A DNA stretch of 19,226 bases, from positions 1 through 19,226 of the forward strand of contig DAOUUT010000033.1 of NCBI GenBank assembly GCA_030668025.1, in the 5' to 3' direction. This document shows positions 14,104 through 19,226 of the stretch, in pieces (positions within the stretch are counted from its first letter, which is position 1; each line of letters starts with the position of its first letter). The translations under genes were made by a program, and so were the position numbers. The DNA is from Promethearchaeota archaeon. GTDB lineage: Archaea; Asgardarchaeota; Lokiarchaeia; Sigynarchaeales; SOKP01. A model generated the notes under the pieces. It did not search any database, was not told where the DNA came from, and saw nothing but the letters and a program-made list of their open reading frames with translations.

Positions 14104-15348
14104 ATGAGTAAGGATATAAAAAATTTAATAGAAATGGCTGAAGAAGACGAAAAAACTCGAGCCCAGTTGGAAGAAAATGTTGAAACCCTAAAGCGCGAGA
14201 TTGTTAAGTTAAATAAAAAGTTAAATGAGAAAATTTCTTTAGCTAAAATTGATTCTGTGGAGCCTGCTGAAAAACTTAAGGAATCTGAAGAAATAAGAAA
14301 TTTAGGAAGTCTAATCACTTCACAAAAACAAGAGCTAGCAAGAAAAATTCATGAAATAGAGGCTCTACAACAGAAAATGGAAAAGTTAAATCTCGAATTA
14401 GAAAATAACAGGAATAATTTTACTGGTTCTGCTAAAGACCAAGTTTTAACAAAAACTCAAAATTCGCTTAATAATCTGATTGAAGATTACGGTAGATTAG
14501 AAGGTATTATTAAATCGTTAAACGATAAGATCTCTGAATTAGAGAAAGAAAATAAACTACTGACTGAAAGCTCAACGAACTTAAAGTCTGAAAGTTCTAA
14601 CATGGAACAATTGGAAGAAAAAATATATGGATTAAAAAAACAACTAAACGATTTTGAAAGAAGTAAAAAATTACTCGAAGATAACATCCATACGTTAAAA
14701 AGCAAGCAAAGTTCTGTTGAGGAATTAGAGAAAGCTTTAAAGAGCTTAGATAATCGAAATAAAGAATTAAAAGAAGAAAAACAACTATTAAAAGAAGAAA
14801 TAAAAACTGCAAAGACTAAGCTATTTAATTTTTCTAGGAAAGAACAAAAAGTATCCGATTTAAAGAATAAAATCGAAGAGCTAAAAAAAGAAAACAAAAA
14901 TCTTATAAAAAAAGATACGCTTCTGTTAGCTAAAACTATAACTGCGATAAATGTAAAAAAAAGCGAACACCCACCAGTTTTAAAAGATACATCAGCAAAA
15001 ATAGAAAAAGTTTCAGAAGTTGATTTAGAAGTAAAGCAAGAGAAGACAAAAGAACAAATAGAAGTTTTATCACTAGAGCCAGAAATAATAAGCGATTTGA
15101 TAACATCTGATACTAAGACGGATTTAAACCAAACTTCAGAACCCAAAGAATTATTGAAAGAGAACGAAATACCGATTGACCTTTCTGAAGAATCGGTTAC
15201 GCGCAAAAAAAAGTGTCCAAATTGTGGAAATACTAATAAAGCGCAAATTCGTGAATTTGACGATAAAACCAGAGTAATATACACATATCCAAAGATATAC
15301 GCTAAAATGTATAGATGCGGTCAATGTGGAACAGAATGGCAAAAATAA
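14104..15348 (+). CDS. Long coiled-coil protein with C-terminal zinc ribbon
   Basis: This is a 414-residue protein. Residues from about 15 to 290 are dense in Leu, Lys and Glu with heptad-like spacing (for example SLNDKISELEKENKLL), giving a long coiled coil interrupted by Ser/Asn linkers near 90-130. Residues 290-365 are acidic and likely disordered. The C-terminus is a zinc ribbon: Cys371-x2-Cys374 and Cys405-x2-Cys408, with Y-R-C-G-Q-C-G-T-E-W. This resembles the C-terminal ribbon of TFS/TFIIS-type factors, but it lacks a visible catalytic Asp-Glu pair between the cysteine pairs. The protein has no signal peptide. I know no characterised homologue; it may be a scaffold that binds nucleic acid or protein through the ribbon. 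Its divergent neighbour is the Ras-like GTPase. Confidence 0.72.
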   Translation: MSKDIKNLIEMAEEDEKTRAQLEENVETLKREIVKLNKKLNEKISLAKIDSVEPAEKLKESEEIRNLGSLITSQKQELARKIHEIEALQQKMEKLNLELENNRNNFTGSAKDQVLTKTQNSLNNLIEDYGRLEGIIKSLNDKISELEKENKLLTESSTNLKSESSNMEQLEEKIYGLKKQLNDFERSKKLLEDNIHTLKSKQSSVEELEKALKSLDNRNKELKEEKQLLKEEIKTAKTKLFNFSRKEQKVSDLKNKIEELKKENKNLIKKDTLLLAKTITAINVKKSEHPPVLKDTSAKIEKVSEVDLEVKQEKTKEQIEVLSLEPEIISDLITSDTKTDLNQTSEPKELLKENEIPIDLSEESVTRKKKCPNCGNTNKAQIREFDDKTRVIYTYPKIYAKMYRCGQCGTEWQK

Positions 15349-15394
15349 AAAGCGATTTTTTAGAGTAAAAATTAAAAATTTATATTATTAATCT

Positions 15395-15868
15395 TTAAGA
15401 CTTAAATTGTAGAGAAAAATTCTTGATTTTGTCTTGATGAAGCTCATTTTTAATTTCTTTTTTAGTTATTTCAAGCGTTGATACTGGTGTCTTCTCGCAT
15501 AATTTTGCCATACTTTCAAAAGTGATTTGTCCACCTTTCCCACCCATTGTACAATAAAAAGCTACGCTTTTAAATCGGTTTTTATTTTCAGTAATATATG
15601 TTCTTATTGCAGGAGTCATTCTTTTGTTCCAAATAGGAGTTCCGAGAATAACTGTGTCGTATAATTTAGGATCTTTCTGGATTTCTTGAATAATTGTTAA
15701 TTTTTCCCTTGTAGCAGCAAACCCTGATTTTATAAAACCAATAATAAATCCTTTTCGCTTTTTAGTATCAATAATTTCTTCATATTCACAGTTCATTTCT
15801 GTTGATATCAATTCAGCAATTTTTTTAGTTGTACCCGTTCTTGAATAAAATACCAATAAACATTTCAT
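15395..15868 (-). CDS. Flavodoxin family protein
   Basis: The 157 residues start MKCLLVFYSRTGTTKKIAEL, the FMN phosphate-binding loop (S-R-T-G-T-T, 9-14). They also contain LGTPIWNKRMTPAIRTYI, the 60s-loop and helix region common to flavodoxin-like proteins of anaerobes. The length is that of a single-domain flavodoxin. It would carry electrons with bound FMN in the cytoplasm; unlike the EFR1-type protein it has no Fe-S domain. Its partner enzyme is unknown. It could serve the oxidoreductases of this region, but nothing in the layout ties it to one. It converges on the coiled-coil gene with 46 bp between them. Confidence 0.82.
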   Translation of the reverse strand: MKCLLVFYSRTGTTKKIAELISTEMNCEYEEIIDTKKRKGFIIGFIKSGFAATREKLTIIQEIQKDPKLYDTVILGTPIWNKRMTPAIRTYITENKNRFKSVAFYCTMGGKGGQITFESMAKLCEKTPVSTLEITKKEIKNELHQDKIKNFSLQFKS

Positions 15869-15967
15869 AATAAATGATATAGTTCTCTAAAAATTTAAAA
15901 AATTATTGGTTATAATTAAAAGAATCAGTCTTGTTTAGATGAAAAATTCTTAACCTAAGTTCACAAT

Positions 15968-16507
15968 TTATTGCGGATGCAACCTAATTATTGTAATCAT
16001 ATTCAACATTTTTGAGAAATCGGTGGTTTCTGGATCGTCAATTTTCGGATCCCAACCGAAAAGCATTTTTGCTGACCTTCCGTGGTTTTCCACGTACCAT
16101 TTCATAACATTGAGCTTTTGATCCTCATCAGATACAAATTCTAATTGCGGTTGGAAACGGTGGAAGCCGTGTCTTACCGATGTAGCGTCGGGATAAACAC
16201 GCATATTTTTTATCCACCCAGCGTCTTCTCCTCTACTCGAGAAGATCGTTATAACTCCTTCTATCCAATGGTATTCTAATGGTGTCCTCCTTTTTTTTCC
16301 AGTTATTCTTCCTTTTGTCGTTAGAATGAGAAATATTCTCCCAAAGCCAATAAGTGGCATAATTCTTAGTCGGTATAAAGGAATGACTAGAAATTTATTT
16401 GCTATTCTCCACTTTCTAAGCGTTTTTTTCCTGATATTCTCATCTTCGTGATTTAAATTATAAAGCGGAGAATCTGGTCTAGGTAAAAGTTCTTCTTCGT
16501 TCTTCAA
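15968..16507 (-). CDS. Deazaflavin (F420)-dependent nitroreductase-like protein (DDN family)
   Basis: This 179-residue protein has the split-barrel DDN pattern. LTTKGRITGKKRRTPLEYHW (62-81) and SSRGEDAGWIKNMRVYPDA (90-108) correspond to the conserved segments LTTxGRxSGxxRxTPLxY and S-x-G-G-x-x-x-x-x-W-x-x-N-L in family members. The first 45 residues form an N-terminal extension with a hydrophobic segment, as in membrane-linked DDN proteins. The cofactor could be F420 or flavin; substrates are not deducible. The start is TTG 16507, supported by GGAGG at 16515-16519, 7 nt upstream. An overlapping ATG in another frame stops within five codons. It is separated from the flavodoxin gene by 99 bp on the same strand, so the pair might be co-transcribed. 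Confidence 0.78.
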   Translation of the reverse strand: MKNEEELLPRPDSPLYNLNHEDENIRKKTLRKWRIANKFLVIPLYRLRIMPLIGFGRIFLILTTKGRITGKKRRTPLEYHWIEGVITIFSSRGEDAGWIKNMRVYPDATSVRHGFHRFQPQLEFVSDEDQKLNVMKWYVENHGRSAKMLFGWDPKIDDPETTDFSKMLNMITIIRLHPQ

Positions 16508-16514
16508 TCTGGTT

Positions 16515-16519
16515 CCTCC
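16515..16519 (-). promoter_or_regulatory. Ribosome-binding site GGAGG, decides the TTG start of the DDN-like gene
   Basis: GGAGG on the minus strand, 7 nt before TTG 16507, is a canonical archaeal Shine-Dalgarno sequence. It justifies a TTG start where no in-frame ATG is available at the expected N-terminus. Confidence 0.8.
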
Positions 16520-16670
16520 ATATAATATTTTGTGTTCATTATTATAAATATAATTAAAAATTTTAAAAATACGAAAGTTCTAAGTATAAAATTTATAACT
16601 AATATAAGAAAAAGTTAAAAATTTTTTATCATTGTTAATAAATCCTTAAAACGCTTTATAGTTATCTTTC

Positions 16671-16680
16671 TATAAATATT
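16671..16680 (+). promoter_or_regulatory. TATA box for the exchanger gene
   Basis: TATAAATATT lies 38-47 bp before the ATG at 16718, giving a predicted leader of about 15-20 nt. The 210 bp region upstream is shared with the divergent DDN-like gene. Confidence 0.45.
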
Positions 16681-16717
16681 AAAGATTTTTAAGTGAAGTA
16701 ATTTTTTACAACAAGCA

Positions 16718-17737
16718 ATGATTATAATTTCAATTCTATTCTTGATAGTAGGATTTGTCGGGCTTTACGCAGGATCAAAAATCATAATAATCGGACTCGA
16801 AAATATTGCCGATCGCTTACATATTAGCCATATAATGGTGGGTCTCACGATTTTAGCGATTGGGACTAGTTTACCAGAAATTGCCGTGAGCGTAATGGGC
16901 GGTTTTGATAAGCTTTTAGGTATTGATACAAATATTGATGGAATAGTTATTGGAAATAAAGTAGGGTCTTTTTTAACTCAAATTACTTTAATTATTGGAA
17001 TTTTGGCGGTGAGTCAGCCGCTCATCGTTAGTAAGTGGGAATTGAGACGCGAGGGCCCTATGCTTTTCATCTCTTTATTGATTTTTCTTGTTTTTTCCCT
17101 TGATGGTATAATTACTCAATTTGAAGCGCTATTAATGATAATTTCATATTTCTTATACCTCCTATTCATAATCTGGAGCGAAAGGCGTTTGGTAAGAGCT
17201 AACCCGGAAGTTCGCTTTGCTGAGAAAGAACGCCTAGATCCTATGAGTTTTGACCCAATTGCGAGCCCTCACGCACCATCTTCCCTTTTTAAAGATATAA
17301 GCTATACTTTAATTGGACTTCTAATTTTATTAGTCGCAGCAGAATTCACATTACTCTCTGCTCACGATATAGCGAGGGAGTTTAACATGCCCGAAAATGT
17401 AATAGGAATATTAATCGTTGGCTTTGGTACAAGTCTGCCAGAACTAGTAGCTGATTTAACGGCTATAAGGAGAGGGTCTCATGGAATCGCTATAGGTGAT
17501 ATACTAGGTTCCAATATATGTGATATCTTATTAGCCACGGGTTCTGGAGCAATAATAGTTAGTTTTAACGTGCCGATGGTAATTCTGATTTTCGATCTTC
17601 CAGTTCTCTTTTTAGCTTTAGCAATTACGTTATATCTACTATGGACCCACAAAACTTTAAAAAAATGGGAAGGAGCGTTTCTAATTGGGTTTTATTTCAT
17701 TTACGTAATCGTGAAATTGTTATTCTTTCAAATTTAA
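16718..17737 (+). CDS. CaCA superfamily Na+/Ca2+ exchanger-like antiporter
   Basis: The 339-residue protein has ten or eleven membrane segments and the two inverted alpha repeats of the CaCA family. Repeat 1 reads LAIGTSLPEIAVS with Thr50, Ser51 and Glu54, then GNKVGSFLTQ with Ser84 and Gln88. Repeat 2 reads VGFGTSLPELVAD with Thr238, Ser239 and Glu242, then GDILGSNICD with Ser265 and Asp269. These match the ion-binding residues of NCX_Mj, except that its Asn81 is Gln88 here. The exchanger moves Ca2+ or a similar cation against Na+ or H+ across the cytoplasmic membrane. A charged loop at about 156-190 joins the two halves. The start is ATG 16718, and a T8 tract follows downstream. Confidence 0.9.
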   Translation: MIIISILFLIVGFVGLYAGSKIIIIGLENIADRLHISHIMVGLTILAIGTSLPEIAVSVMGGFDKLLGIDTNIDGIVIGNKVGSFLTQITLIIGILAVSQPLIVSKWELRREGPMLFISLLIFLVFSLDGIITQFEALLMIISYFLYLLFIIWSERRLVRANPEVRFAEKERLDPMSFDPIASPHAPSSLFKDISYTLIGLLILLVAAEFTLLSAHDIAREFNMPENVIGILIVGFGTSLPELVADLTAIRRGSHGIAIGDILGSNICDILLATGSGAIIVSFNVPMVILIFDLPVLFLALAITLYLLWTHKTLKKWEGAFLIGFYFIYVIVKLLFFQI

Positions 17738-17788
17738 AAGGCAATTGTTAGCAACTATAGCTTTTAATATTTTAAATTTAATAACAGG

Positions 17789-17796
17789 TTTTTTTT
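17789..17796 (+). terminator. T8 tract, possible terminator of the exchanger gene
   Basis: Eight T in a row lie 52 nt past the stop of the exchanger gene and before the promoter region of the glycyl radical enzyme. No hairpin precedes it, as is usual for archaeal terminators. Confidence 0.35.
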
Positions 17797-17931
17797 AAAG
17801 ATTAATTTAAATTCACAAAAGTTATATAATTGTTTATCTAAATGAAATTATTTAAGAAAATAAAAAATTGGGGATAAAAAATTCAAATAGAGCAGCTACA
17901 AAATTCAGAATGGGGAAAGCGCACTTTAAAC

Positions 17932-19226
17932 ATGAAACAAAAAGTAATTAGGCAATCTCATGAAATTTGTCTAGAGAGAGCTATATTAATTACGGAATCT
18001 TATAGAAAAACAAAAAAAGATTTTCCTGTAATTCGATTTGCAAAAGGTATCAAACATATTTTGCAAAATATGACGATTAAAATTTGGGATGATGAAGTTA
18101 TTGTAGGTAACCGGTGTTCAAAATTAGTAGGGACTCCATTATATCCTGAAATTAGAGTAGATACTTTAGAGCAAGATTGTGACTCTTACGATACACGTTC
18201 AGTCCAACCACTTTTCTTGTCCGATGAAGATAAACAAATTTTAAAGGAAGATATCATTCCGTATTGGAAACATGAGGAACAAACAGTTCAAAATAGGTAT
18301 TATGGTTATTTGAATGATGATGAAAAAACCCTTCTGGAAAGATTACTATTTATTGTGGATGCGGAACTTACAAATGGTGTGGGTCATTTTTTCCCTGGTC
18401 ATGAAAATGTTTTAAAGTATGGAATCAACGGCTTAATTCAAAAATCTAAAGAAAAATTAAAAGGTCTATCTGAATTAAAATCAGAAGAAATTGATAAAAA
18501 AATGTTTTTTGAATCCATTATTATAGTATGTAATGGAATAAAAGAATTTATTAAGAGATTTTCAAAATTAGCTATTACTTTGGCAACAAATGAGCCAAAT
18601 CTAGAACGCAAAAGAGAACTTTTGGAAATTTCTGAAGTATGTAATAATATCTCCGAATATCCGCCAAATTCGTTTAATGAAGCATTACAACTTATTTATT
18701 TTACTCATATAATATGTTGTTTAGAGGATGGTGGTTTCGCAATTAGTATAGGACGTTTAGACCAATATTTATATCCATACTATAACAAAGATAAGATGGA
18801 GGGAAGGATATCGCCCGAAAAAGCTCAGTTTTTAATTGAAGGCTTTTATATAAAACTTGCAAGCTTATGGAACTATCTGCCTACCCAAGGTATTGTAGCT
18901 TCAGAAGGGCCACCAATTGCCGCAAATGTAACTATCGGAGGGCTTGATTGTAATGGAAAAGATGTAACAAATGAGTTGACTTTTATATTATTAGACGCAT
19001 ACACCAATCTTAAAACTGTACAGCCAACATTTTCTATTAGAATCCATAAGAACACACCGGAAGATTTGCTTGTTAAAGTTACTGAAAGCATAAAATCAGG
19101 TACCAGTATTGCTTTATTTAATGATGATGTAATAATTAGCGGACTTATAGATCGTGGTTTTACTCTTGAAGATGCTCGAGAGTATGCCTTGGTGGGATGT
19201 GTGGAACCACAACATCCACATAAATC
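17932..19226 (+). CDS. Glycyl radical enzyme, dehydratase type (3' end outside the window)
   Basis: The frame is open from 17932 past the window end (431 residues seen; the family is about 790-850). It follows glycerol dehydratase/PflD-like glycyl radical enzymes from end to end: EICLERAILITESYR at the N-terminus, DDEVIVGN, NGVGHFFPGHE with His152, GRLDQYLYPYY, and LEDAREYALVGCVEPQ. The radical Cys423 and general base Glu425 in G-C-V-E-P are the mark of the dehydratase/lyase group rather than pyruvate formate-lyase (Cys-Cys). Against glycerol dehydratase, the substrate-binding His281 and Ser282 correspond to Phe269 and Ala270. The C-terminal glycyl loop and the activating enzyme are beyond the window. 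The start is uncertain: 17 family-like codons precede ATG 17932, back to an in-frame TAA at 17875. Confidence 0.88.
   Translation, partial: MKQKVIRQSHEICLERAILITESYRKTKKDFPVIRFAKGIKHILQNMTIKIWDDEVIVGNRCSKLVGTPLYPEIRVDTLEQDCDSYDTRSVQPLFLSDEDKQILKEDIIPYWKHEEQTVQNRYYGYLNDDEKTLLERLLFIVDAELTNGVGHFFPGHENVLKYGINGLIQKSKEKLKGLSELKSEEIDKKMFFESIIIVCNGIKEFIKRFSKLAITLATNEPNLERKRELLEISEVCNNISEYPPNSFNEALQLIYFTHIICCLEDGGFAISIGRLDQYLYPYYNKDKMEGRISPEKAQFLIEGFYIKLASLWNYLPTQGIVASEGPPIAANVTIGGLDCNGKDVTNELTFILLDAYTNLKTVQPTFSIRIHKNTPEDLLVKVTESIKSGTSIALFNDDVIISGLIDRGFTLEDAREYALVGCVEPQHPHK

Noticed and set aside
14487..15284. Long open frame on the minus strand over the coiled-coil gene (about 265 codons)
   Set aside because: It is rich in Ser and Phe because it is the antisense of Lys/Glu/Leu-rich coiled-coil codons. 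It has no domain motif, no ribosome-binding site, and lies wholly inside a gene with a clear zinc ribbon.
16508..16717. RNA gene or riboswitch in the divergent spacer
   Set aside because: The region is almost all A/T with no stable GC stem. It reads as two divergent promoters.

Overview
The window looks like the chromosome of an Asgard archaeon, most probably of the Lokiarchaeales type (Promethearchaeota). It is AT-rich, with A/T-only spacers. Several genes are preceded about 25-35 bp upstream by TTTAAATA-like TATA boxes, and minus-strand genes end near T10 tracts. The gene content is the telling part: a Ras/Rab-like small GTPase, a roadblock/LC7-like protein and a RING-like zinc-finger protein (eukaryotic-signature families) sit beside anaerobic metabolism enzymes (4-hydroxybutyryl-CoA dehydratase family, glycyl radical enzyme, flavodoxin/ferredoxin proteins, F420-type oxidoreductase). 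The taxon is an inference from gene content; no rRNA or tRNA gene was seen.

Layout. Positions 1-600: a probable 3' end of an upstream gene and a small four-helix membrane protein. 735-3862 (+): a 4-hydroxybutyryl-CoA dehydratase-like enzyme, a UbiA prenyltransferase and a class I SAM methyltransferase. 3904-5936: a cysteine-rich membrane protein with an odd 5' end, converging on an MFS transporter. 6069-8221: an unknown protein with an internal duplication, an ICMT/PEMT-like membrane methyltransferase and an SDR dehydrogenase. 8396-9647 (+): a zinc-ribbon plus RING-like protein and an EFR1-type flavodoxin/ferredoxin protein. 9703-10332 (-): an exported protein with a VVEP repeat stalk. 10550-12968: a Mig-like T:G mismatch glycosylase, a roadblock-like protein and a DNA cytosine-5 methyltransferase. 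13008-15348: a small unknown protein, the small GTPase and a coiled-coil/zinc-ribbon protein. 15395-17737: a flavodoxin, a deazaflavin-dependent oxidoreductase-like protein and a Na+/Ca2+ exchanger-like antiporter. 17932-end: a glycyl radical enzyme of the dehydratase type, cut off by the window edge.

How the genes work together. Most appear to be singly transcribed, with their own promoters and frequent strand switches. The most coherent functional link is the mismatch glycosylase with the cytosine-5 methyltransferase. The glycosylase carries Tyr at the residue that marks thymine-removing enzymes, so it could repair the T:G mismatches left when 5-methylcytosine deaminates; the methanogen Mig/M.MthTI pair is the known precedent. 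The roadblock-like protein and the Ras-like GTPase are a plausible but unproven GTPase/regulator pair. The glycyl radical enzyme keeps the Cys-x-Glu-Pro dehydratase signature but has lost two residues that bind glycerol in glycerol dehydratase, so its substrate is probably something else.

No CRISPR array, insertion sequence, integrase or RNA gene could be supported. No stretch longer than 300 bases lacks a gene.
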